DNA of 64,000 nt. Source: CAVVGZ01 sp963747965. Its GTDB lineage: Bacteria > Chloroflexota > Anaerolineae > Anaerolineales > Anaerolineaceae. The stretch lies in contig CAVVGZ010000007.1 of NCBI GenBank assembly GCA_963747965.1, forward strand, positions 806,001 through 870,000, in the 5' to 3' direction. The notes beneath the pieces are model-generated. The model had not been told where the DNA came from and did not search any database. It saw only the letters and a list, made by a program, of their open reading frames with translations. Of the stretch, positions 1-7,110 are shown one piece after another. A program made the translations under genes and the position numbers. Numbering within the stretch: the stretch's first letter is position 1; each line of letters opens with the position of its first letter.

Positions 1-1
1 T

Positions 2-1045
2 CTAAGGGAAAAAGGGAGTATTGCCTTGCAATACGGCGCTACGGAAGGGTATACCCCGCTTCTTGAAATGATTTCTCGCCATACAGCCCGCTATGGAATC
101 AAGGTTACAACTGAAAATATCATGATCACTTCCGGATCCCAGCAAGCGCTTGATTTAATCGGGAAGATTTTTATAAACCGGGGCGATACGCTGTTGGTTG
201 AAGCTCCGACATACCTGGGTGCGCTTCAGGCATGGGCTCCTTATGGAGCCAGATATCTCACTATTGGGATGGATAATGATGGCATGATCACCGACCAACT
301 GGAAGAAAAATTACGATCGGGAATTAAATTTATCTATGTCTTGCCCAATTTCCAGAATCCATCAGGGGTAACCCTGTCCATGGAAAGAAGGAAACATCTG
401 GTGAATATTTCTAACCAGCATGGAATCCCCATCATTGAAGACGATCCATACGGTCAACTGAGGTTTGAAGGGGAAAATCTTCCATCCATTGAAGTGATTG
501 ATTGCCAGATGAATGAAAATGACGGGGACAGTTACTCCGGGAATGTAATCTACCTGAGCACTTTTTCTAAGATATTGGCTCCTGGTCTGCGCCTGGCATG
601 GGTGATTGCTCCAAAGGAGGTAATCCGTAAACTTGTTCAGGCAAAACAAGGCACCGATCTTCATACTTCAACATTTAATCAAATGGTAGCCCATGAAGTT
701 GGTCGAGGTGGTTTTTTTGACCGTCACGTCCTGACGATTCGGGAAGTCTATAGGCATCGCAGAGATATCATGTTGGAGTCCCTCCAGGAATCAATGCCCG
801 ATGGAGTCAGATGGACAAAGCCCCAGGGAGGTCTATTCCTTTGGGTAACTCTGCCGGATCATATGGATACAAAAAAAATCTTCCTGGATGCAGTTAAAGA
901 AAAAGTGGCATTCGTCCCTGGCGAATCCTTCTACCCGAACGGGGGTGGGATAAATTCGATGCGCCTCAACTTTTCAAATGCTACGCCTCAAAAAATCCAG
1001 GAAGGCATTTCCCGTTTATCAAAAGTAATCCGCACCCATATGTAG
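2..1045 (+). CDS. PLP-dependent aminotransferase, 2-aminoadipate/LysN type (5' end outside window)
   Basis: Fold-type I aminotransferase that would transfer an amino group via pyridoxal phosphate; relatives act on 2-aminoadipate, aromatic or branched-chain amino acids. The frame is open to the window edge, and the residues before the first possible start (TTG at 26) already match the family (ALQYGATEG), so the true start lies upstream. Visible motifs are TSGSQQALDLIGKI for cofactor phosphate binding, NFQNPSG, IIEDDPYG with the pyridine-N aspartate, and STFSKILAPGLRLAW, whose lysine (codon 569-571) should form the Schiff base. The C-terminal small domain ends normally. Whether a MocR-type DNA-binding domain precedes it cannot be seen. 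It ends 25 bases before a bidirectional terminator shared with the convergent kinase gene. The substrate is not determinable from sequence. Confidence 0.9.
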   Translation, partial: LREKGSIALQYGATEGYTPLLEMISRHTARYGIKVTTENIMITSGSQQALDLIGKIFINRGDTLLVEAPTYLGALQAWAPYGARYLTIGMDNDGMITDQLEEKLRSGIKFIYVLPNFQNPSGVTLSMERRKHLVNISNQHGIPIIEDDPYGQLRFEGENLPSIEVIDCQMNENDGDSYSGNVIYLSTFSKILAPGLRLAWVIAPKEVIRKLVQAKQGTDLHTSTFNQMVAHEVGRGGFFDRHVLTIREVYRHRRDIMLESLQESMPDGVRWTKPQGGLFLWVTLPDHMDTKKIFLDAVKEKVAFVPGESFYPNGGGINSMRLNFSNATPQKIQEGISRLSKVIRTHM

Positions 1046-1069
1046 TAGAAAATCGTTATCGTTAACTAA

Positions 1070-1108
1070 AAAAAGCGGTGCAACCTCAATAAATTTGCAC
1101 CGCTTTTT
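1070..1108. terminator. Bidirectional intrinsic terminator
   Basis: A perfect stem (AAAGCGGTGCAA pairing with its complement, about 14 bp counting flanking A-T pairs) around an 11-base loop. It is flanked by an A run on the left and a T run on the right. It lies between the convergent aminotransferase and nucleoside kinase genes and can serve both strands. Confidence 0.85.
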
Positions 1109-1120
1109 GTATGGTACTCC

Positions 1121-2842
1121 TTAATTTTTTTTCCAGAGCTTGAAATCTTTCAGATTCGATCTGCCTAAAAACTCCCGCAAAATCGAATTATCAGGTATTA
1201 ATTCAACATCTGTCGGCAAAAACCATTCCAGCAGGGTAAGCAGGCGCTTTGCTTCAATATATTCTGCTGTTCCATGCGGAACCTGCCTTAATAACGGTTC
1301 AGCATGAAGTTTAAGTGACGAAAGTTCATATGCCAGGGCGGAATTAAACATTGCATCTGCATTCTCCTGGTATGGAAAAATATATTTTTTTTCGCCAATT
1401 CGTACTGAGGCCCAGCGAGCGATGGTTTGCTGGGCATTATAACCCCGCTCCCTTGCATCACGCACAATCCGGCGAATTAATCTGCTGTCTGTTGTGGATA
1501 TGCGGTTCTGATGGTCCAGGTTTAATTGGGTCAGGAGGGAAATATATAGCCGATAAGTTGCCCCCGCAGGAACAACCGGCAATAATCCCGGATTTAATCC
1601 ATGGATGCCTTCTAAAATTATTAATTGATCTTGATTTAGTTTTAATACATCTCCAGATTCGCTATGACCAGTCCTGAAATTGTAGTGGGGGATCTGCACT
1701 TCCTTGCCTTGGATTAAATCCAGCAGATTTTTTCCCATTAATGGGATATTTACCGCTTCAATCGTCTCAAAATTATATTGTCCATTTTCATCCAATGGTG
1801 AATTTTCACGATCTACAAAATAATTATCCATCTCAATTGGGATTGGAGAAATACCCTGAGCCAGCAATTGGATTGCCAGTCTTTTTGAAAAGGTGGTCTT
1901 TCCCGAGCAGGAAGGTCCTGCAATTAGAACAATTCTCTTTTTTGGGGTCCGTGTAACAATGTCTTTAGCTATATCAGCAATTTTTTGCTCATGAAGGGCT
2001 TCAGATACAAGAATAACCTCTTGTATTCGATTGGCTGCAATTGCGTCATTGAGCGCCCCAACACTGTCAATTTCCAATCTTGTCAACCAATCACCATATT
2101 GGGTGAATGTCTCCAGCAGTCTTAAGCTCCTGGGCATAGGCAATATTTTTGTAGGCATATTCCTTCGGGGAAACCGCAGGATAAACCCTTTTCCCATCCT
2201 GGATAATTTAAACCATCTCAAATACCCTGTTGAAGGGACCATATATCCGTGGTGGTAGTCTCTATGCTCCCCCAGTTGATAAAGGATAAGATAATCTTTG
2301 GTTCGATATTTCAGGAGTCGCAGCTTATCAAGATATCCATTTTCATCAAAATACCGGATCGCTTGTGCGAGAGTAACTCTTTCACGGACAAAGGGCAGGT
2401 CATCTGCAACCAGACTCCGCATATGATCTTCTAATTCGCGTATTACTTTGTTAGGAACAGTGTTCCATCCAATTACATGGCAGTAAAATCCCCCTGACGA
2501 AATTGCATGATCTACAACAAGTTCGTTGGTGGAATACAGATCTTCAAATGCTTTCTCGAGCAGAAAAGTTAAGGATCGCCGGTATATCAATACACCATCT
2601 GCATCAGACATGCATACCGGGGTTGCTTTTGAATCCATGTCAATTTTATAGGTTAATTCACGAAGTTCGCCATTAACAATCGCACCAACGACAGGTATCT
2701 GGTTCCAGACAGGTAATTTTCTCAGGAAAAACTCCACCGAAGTACTGCGCGGACCTTCCAGAACAATTCCATCGGGTAGATGGACTTCCACCGTGGGCCT
2801 GGGACTATTCAATAGTTGGATATTATCTTCAATATTTAACAT
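1121..2842 (-). CDS. Nucleoside kinase with N-terminal TGS and ThrRS-like editing-type domains
   Basis: A 573-residue multidomain kinase of the uridine kinase (phosphoribulokinase/Udk) superfamily. The N-terminus (about 15-75) resembles a TGS domain, followed by a threonyl-tRNA-synthetase second-additional-domain-like region (about 75-230). The P-loop kinase domain starts near residue 300, with Walker A GPSCSGKTTFSKR (Lys315 by codon count) and EMDNYFVDRE, LEGIHGLNP and RLIRRIVRDARERG matching Udk family motifs. Family knowledge suggests phosphorylation of uridine/cytidine or another nucleoside; the role of the ThrRS-like portion is unknown. The ATG has a GAGGGA Shine-Dalgarno sequence just upstream. 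It is divergent from the lipoate ligase gene with a 91-base intergenic region. Confidence 0.88.
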   Translation of the reverse strand: MLNIEDNIQLLNSPRPTVEVHLPDGIVLEGPRSTSVEFFLRKLPVWNQIPVVGAIVNGELRELTYKIDMDSKATPVCMSDADGVLIYRRSLTFLLEKAFEDLYSTNELVVDHAISSGGFYCHVIGWNTVPNKVIRELEDHMRSLVADDLPFVRERVTLAQAIRYFDENGYLDKLRLLKYRTKDYLILYQLGEHRDYHHGYMVPSTGYLRWFKLSRMGKGFILRFPRRNMPTKILPMPRSLRLLETFTQYGDWLTRLEIDSVGALNDAIAANRIQEVILVSEALHEQKIADIAKDIVTRTPKKRIVLIAGPSCSGKTTFSKRLAIQLLAQGISPIPIEMDNYFVDRENSPLDENGQYNFETIEAVNIPLMGKNLLDLIQGKEVQIPHYNFRTGHSESGDVLKLNQDQLIILEGIHGLNPGLLPVVPAGATYRLYISLLTQLNLDHQNRISTTDSRLIRRIVRDARERGYNAQQTIARWASVRIGEKKYIFPYQENADAMFNSALAYELSSLKLHAEPLLRQVPHGTAEYIEAKRLLTLLEWFLPTDVELIPDNSILREFLGRSNLKDFKLWKKN

Positions 2843-2896
2843 TATTTCCCTCGCTTATGAAAAGGTATTTTATCACGGAGGAACTTTCAACAGGGG

Positions 2897-2902
2897 TATA
2901 AT
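2897..2902 (+). promoter_or_regulatory. Candidate -10 box for lipoate ligase gene
   Basis: A perfect TATAAT lies 31 bases before the chosen ATG (2934) in the divergent intergenic region. No good -35 hexamer sits at 16-18 bases, so this is a weak call based on the hexamer and its placement. Confidence 0.3.
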
Positions 2903-2933
2903 CCTGCAGGAATTAAAATATAGGATTCAAAAA

Positions 2934-3758
2934 ATGGAAAAAGCTAACTGGAGGTTGATAGTTTCATCACCCGGGCGCGGCGCCTGGAATATGGCTTTAG
3001 ACGAAGCAATTTTAGAATCTGTCGGAAGTGGAGATTCGTTACCTACACTCAGGTTTTACGGGTGGAACCCAGCCTGCCTATCAATAGGATACGCCCAATC
3101 CATATCTGATATAGATCTTGAAGCAATTCAACAACGCCATTGGGATGTTGTCCGCCGGCCAACTGGCGGGAAAGCAATTTTTCATTTCGACGAATTTACC
3201 TATTCTGTTATTGCACCCCATGGAGAACCACGATTGTCGGGGGATGTACTGCACAGCTACAGGGATATTGCCCAGGCACTCCTGATGGGGTTGCATCTAT
3301 TAGGGATTCCAGCCATATCACTACCGGAGTATTCTACCGGTATTGCTATGCATGATACTGGCCCGATCTGCTTTGAGGTCCCCTCAAAATATGAAATTAC
3401 TGTAAATAATAAAAAAATAATTGGCAGTGCACAGGCACGTAAAAAAGCCGGCATTCTACAACACGGTTCTCTGCCCCTAAACGGGGATGGATTGGGAATT
3501 GTACATGTATTACGATTTGAACCCGGAAAAAGCCGGGATGGTGCATTAGAGCAGCTATCCAAACGGGCTACCACTGCTTCAAAAGAACTTCATCGAGAGG
3601 TGTCCTGGAATGAAGCTGCCAGGGCATTCGAAATTGCATTTGCCCAGTCATTAAACATTTACCTTATGAAAACTGGATCAACTCAACAGGAAGAAAACCG
3701 GGCAGAAATATTGGTGCTGGATAAGTACGATAACGAAAGTTGGACAAAACGGATCTAG
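2934..3758 (+). CDS. Lipoate--protein ligase A family protein
   Basis: Predicted biotin/lipoate ligase-fold enzyme (274 residues) that activates lipoate or octanoate and attaches it to E2 or GcvH lipoyl domains in the cytoplasm. RRPTGGKAIFHFDEFTYSV matches the family RRxTGGgAvxH motif for substrate binding, and GSAQARKKAGILQHGSLPL carries the conserved lysine. A longer reading from 2793 exists, but it would overlap the divergent kinase gene. ATG 2934 has AGGA eight bases upstream and begins with the usual WRLI strand, so it is preferred. Octanoyltransferases of the LipM/LipL type share this fold and cannot be excluded. It converges on the DUF4230 gene with a 10-base gap. Confidence 0.87.
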   Translation: MEKANWRLIVSSPGRGAWNMALDEAILESVGSGDSLPTLRFYGWNPACLSIGYAQSISDIDLEAIQQRHWDVVRRPTGGKAIFHFDEFTYSVIAPHGEPRLSGDVLHSYRDIAQALLMGLHLLGIPAISLPEYSTGIAMHDTGPICFEVPSKYEITVNNKKIIGSAQARKKAGILQHGSLPLNGDGLGIVHVLRFEPGKSRDGALEQLSKRATTASKELHREVSWNEAARAFEIAFAQSLNIYLMKTGSTQQEENRAEILVLDKYDNESWTKRI

Positions 3759-3768
3759 CCCTGGATGT

Positions 3769-4443
3769 TTATTCCCGGATGAAAGTCACTTTTTTATATC
3801 CAAAATTCTGCAAAAACCTATCCAGAAATACTTCCCCATTGATACTGGCTTTCTCTATGATACCGTCCTCAATCGCAGCCTTGAGAATTTCCTCTTCAGC
3901 AACTTTCCGGGCGTTAGTTTCTAAATTCGTGTCTCCTTTCGTTAGAATACCCAGAGAGCGGTCATATATATATGACTTATCATTATCCAGGGTGGCAATA
4001 AACACCTCAGGTTCTGGGAGATGGATTATCAACTCTTCCCCTTCAACTTCAATATCATCAGGATTGATGTCCGCCAGGTCAATTCCAGCAATCACATTTC
4101 CATGTGCTACAAAAATCAAGCGGTCACCAAATAAAAACTTAAATTCATCCTGCCCTATTTCCGCAGTGATTATTTTCTCTACCGAATATTGAATTGTCTC
4201 TAATCTGGAAAGGGATCGCATTTCATGAATAATGGTTACAGGATCAGGCAGTATGGTAGGTGTGGGATGCATAAGTTCCGATACTTGTGTCCTGAGCTGC
4301 TGGTTGATGTCTTCAACTGGGTCAATGACGCGATTAGTAGTTTGTCTGATGTTCTCAAACAGGATAAACGGCATTGCGATCATGGCAACTATCATAAGGA
4401 TCATTATTCCCATTAATAAATACCACCGGTTATCTTTTTCCAT
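3769..4443 (-). CDS. DUF4230 domain protein, membrane anchored
   Basis: A 224-residue protein with one N-terminal transmembrane segment (about residues 8-30) and an extracytoplasmic or cytoplasmic globular domain. The central pattern IIHEMRSLSRLETIQYSVEKIITAE, followed by LIFVAHGNVIAGIDLADI and LPEPEVFIATLDNDKSYIYDR, is characteristic of DUF4230. Its biochemical function is not established. Between the membrane segment and DUF4230 is a short Pro/Thr-rich linker (MHPTPTILPDPV). It is divergent from the YdcF-like gene. Confidence 0.85.
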   Translation of the reverse strand: MEKDNRWYLLMGIMILMIVAMIAMPFILFENIRQTTNRVIDPVEDINQQLRTQVSELMHPTPTILPDPVTIIHEMRSLSRLETIQYSVEKIITAEIGQDEFKFLFGDRLIFVAHGNVIAGIDLADINPDDIEVEGEELIIHLPEPEVFIATLDNDKSYIYDRSLGILTKGDTNLETNARKVAEEEILKAAIEDGIIEKASINGEVFLDRFLQNFGYKKVTFIRE

Positions 4444-4630
4444 ATGCTGACCTCACACAATCCAATTTTCTACATGTTAAAGATCTAAAATTGATTATAA
4501 TCTCAGAAAGTTTTTTAAAATCATATTTTCCCAAAAAAACGGGTTCATAATTTCAGCTCTACCACTGATGTTATGCATTATCCTACCTAGGGAAAAAACC
4601 TCAAAAAACCGACCCTATGAATATTTATCT

Positions 4631-5318
4631 ATGAAGAAAAACGATTTTCTCAGGGGAATATCTGTTCTGATCATGAAAATTATCTTCCTAACCATTATTG
4701 CGATCCCTTTATTAGGGTTGATATCGAGAATCATTACCCAAATATATTCAACTCAAAAAATATATTCTGTGGATAATGCCCCATTTTCCCCAGTGGCAAT
4801 TATCTTCGGCGCTGGATTAAGGCGGGATGGGTCTCCAACCACAGTTTTAAAAGATAGGGTGGCCGCCGGGGTTGATTTATATCTGTCTGGCAAAGTGGAG
4901 AAGTTGTTAATGAGCGGTGATAACAGATTCCTGGATTACAATGAACCTGGGGCAATGGCAGATTATGCCTATCAACTGGGAGTACCGCGGGAAGATATTA
5001 TCCTGGACTACGCCGGAAGACGAACTTACGATACTTGTTACCGGGCAAAATATATCTTCCAAATTAAAGATTGCGCTACTGGTCACTCAGAGTTTTCACC
5101 TCCCCCGGGCACTATTTACCTGCAACCAGCTAGGAATTAATTCCAATGGTGTACTGGCAAATCGCAGGTCCTATTCCAGGACCATCTACTCTTTCTGGCA
5201 TCTCAGGGAAATTCCTGCCACTATGGTTGCTTTATGGGATATTTGGATCCAAAAACCCGTCCCGGTATTAGGTAAACCCGAACCAATATTCCCACCACAG
5301 GACACTTACAATCCTTGA
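4631..5318 (+). pseudogene. SanA/YdcF-like (DUF218) protein, frameshifted
   Basis: A membrane-anchored DUF218 protein resembling SanA (vancomycin high-temperature exclusion protein). The first frame (4631-about 5070) gives an N-terminal membrane segment, then VAIIFGAGLRRDGSP, MSGDN and DYAGRRTYDTCYRAK. The family continuation (ALLVTQSFHLPRALFTC, LREIPATMVALWD, PVPVLGKPEPI) is read in the next frame to 5318. An extra base near 5066-5074 (around AAAGATTGCG) explains the break. All family motifs survive across the two frames, which argues for a sequence error more than decay. The reading could begin at ATG 4631 or at ATG 4673 just before the membrane segment. The family role in envelope integrity is only broadly defined. 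Confidence 0.8.
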
Positions 5319-5408
5319 ACGGAAATCGATAATTTCCAAATGGCATAATACTTGCAATTGAATAACTAAGAAATAAGGGATCAAGCGGAAATCGCACTTG
5401 GAGCAAGA

Positions 5409-5981
5409 ATGGATCGCGCAGATGCATTAGCAATTATTGAAGAATATATTAAAAATAACAACCTGATTAATCATATGTTATCCGTTGAAGCTGCGATGCG
5501 TTTTTATGCTGAATCTTTGCAGCAGGATACCGAAAAATGGGGAATAACCGGGCTATTACATGATTTTGATTGGGAAATTCACCCAACACTTGAAAAGCAT
5601 CCGATGGCAGGTGCACCAATTTTACGCTCAAAATCGGTTCCAGAAGACATTATCCAGGCAATTCTAAGCCATGCCGACCACAGCGGTGTTCCGAGGCAAA
5701 CCCTCATGGAAAAAGGATTATTTGCCTGTGATGAGATTACTGGTCTGATAACTGCAGTAGCGCTGGTAAGACCTTCTAAATCGCTCTATGATTTAACCGC
5801 CCAATCGGTTAAAAAGAAATGGAAGGATAAAGCTTTTGCTGCCGGTGCAAACAGGGCCGAAATTGAACAAGCTGCCTCGGAATTTGGGATTGAAATATGG
5901 CAGCATGTCGATAATGTAATTATCGCAATGCGTCGAATCGCTCCACAGTTGGGTTTAGAGGGAACATTAAGCAGTGCATAA
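5409..5981 (+). CDS. HD-domain (HDIG-type) metal-dependent phosphohydrolase
   Basis: A 190-residue single-domain HD superfamily protein. The motif is seen as H (NHMLSVEAAMRFYA), HD (GLLHDFDWE), H (LSHADHSG) and D (FACDEITG), matching the small HDIG/YedJ-like hydrolases. These bind divalent metal and hydrolyse nucleotides or phosphoesters; the substrate is unknown. It sits alone between the YdcF-like gene and the TIM-barrel gene, which starts 27 bases downstream on the same strand, so the two may be cotranscribed. Confidence 0.82.
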   Translation: MDRADALAIIEEYIKNNNLINHMLSVEAAMRFYAESLQQDTEKWGITGLLHDFDWEIHPTLEKHPMAGAPILRSKSVPEDIIQAILSHADHSGVPRQTLMEKGLFACDEITGLITAVALVRPSKSLYDLTAQSVKKKWKDKAFAAGANRAEIEQAASEFGIEIWQHVDNVIIAMRRIAPQLGLEGTLSSA

Positions 5982-6008
5982 AAATCAATTTCTTTTCAAG
6001 GACATACT

Positions 6009-7109
6009 ATGACTCTTCAAGGCAAAGGTTTCATGATTTGGATGATTCCAAGGGCAGAAGGAGGAAATGCTGAAGCAATCGCCAGCGCAGCAAAATCTGC
6101 AGGATTATCCCATGTTCTGATTAAGATTGCTGATGGACCTTATGCATTCAATGTAGATAAAACAACCAAAGTTGATCTAATACCTCCTGTGGCGAGAGCA
6201 TTAAAGGCAAAAGGCATCCAGGTGTGGGGTTGGCATTATGTTTATGGTAATAATCCTGTTGGTGAAGCCCAGATTGCAATAAAACGGGTAAAAGAATTGG
6301 GTATTGAAGGATATGTCATCGATGCTGAGGCTGAATATAAGGAATCCGGAAAGGATGTGGCTGCAAAAAAATATATGGCAGAGCTTCGCAGCGGTTTACC
6401 AAACCTGCCGATTGCCTTATGTTCGTACAGGTTCCCTACCCTGCATCCCCAGCTGCCATGGAAAATATTTTTGGAAAAGTGCGATATTAATATGCCGCAG
6501 GTTTACTGGCAGTCAGCGCACAATCCTGGCGCACAACTGACCCGTACCGTGAAGGAATTCCAGGCGATGACTCCTTACCGGCCAATAATCCCAACCGGGC
6601 CAGTTTATAAGGTTGGTGATTGGCAGCCTACTCCAAAGGATGTAATTGAATTCATGGACACGGCGCGATCCCTTAACCTAACAGCGGCAAATTATTTTGA
6701 GTGGTATTATGGGCGTGTGATAATGCGGCCTGTTTGGGATGCAATTGCATCTTATAACTGGAATCCCAATCCTGTCCAGGTCGATTATCCAACCAGGTAT
6801 ATCAATTCGCTGAATACCCGTGACTTGAATACAATCTTGCAGATTTACAGGTCAGATTGTGTCCACATAACACCCGATAAGACCCTTCAGGGAACTGCCG
6901 CTATCCGTACCTGGTATACCAATTTACTCAACCAGAGACTCCCCAATGCAAAATTCGAATTAACTGGTTTTACAGGATCGGATAATATCCGTCATTTTAC
7001 CTGGAGGGCAAGCTCATCGGCTGGACGAGTTGATAACGGTCAGGATACTTTTGGTATCATAAACAATACAGTCGCCTATCACTTCAGCTATTTTAAAATC
7101 CAAAAATAA
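6009..7109 (+). CDS. TIM-barrel glycoside-hydrolase-like domain fused to an NTF2-like domain
   Basis: A 366-residue protein with no signal peptide or membrane segment. Residues about 1-255 have the strand pattern of a GH25/DUF-type TIM barrel: GFMIWMIPR, HVLIKIADG, VWGWHYVYG, GYVIDAEAEY with a candidate acidic pair, PIALCSYRFP, INMPQVYWQ and ANYFEWYYG. Residues about 265-366 (YINSLNTRDLNTILQIY, DCVHITPDKTLQGTAAIRTWY, NIRHFTWRASS) resemble a SnoaL/NTF2-like cone. Such barrels occur in spore and phage muramidase-like proteins, but the substrate cannot be assigned. It converges tightly (1 base) with gyrA. The barrel call is from strand pattern and conserved Trp/Tyr positions, without a profile search. 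Confidence 0.65.
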   Translation: MTLQGKGFMIWMIPRAEGGNAEAIASAAKSAGLSHVLIKIADGPYAFNVDKTTKVDLIPPVARALKAKGIQVWGWHYVYGNNPVGEAQIAIKRVKELGIEGYVIDAEAEYKESGKDVAAKKYMAELRSGLPNLPIALCSYRFPTLHPQLPWKIFLEKCDINMPQVYWQSAHNPGAQLTRTVKEFQAMTPYRPIIPTGPVYKVGDWQPTPKDVIEFMDTARSLNLTAANYFEWYYGRVIMRPVWDAIASYNWNPNPVQVDYPTRYINSLNTRDLNTILQIYRSDCVHITPDKTLQGTAAIRTWYTNLLNQRLPNAKFELTGFTGSDNIRHFTWRASSSAGRVDNGQDTFGIINNTVAYHFSYFKIQK

Positions 7110-7110
7110 C

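Noticed and set aside
2793..2933. Longer N-terminus for the lipoate ligase from position 2793
   Set aside because: It would overlap the start of the divergent kinase gene, and the added residues do not resemble the family.
4568..4630. Upstream start of the YdcF-like protein at 4568
   Set aside because: The extra residues are polar and out of character before the membrane segment; ATG 4631 with the basic MKKND start is more natural.
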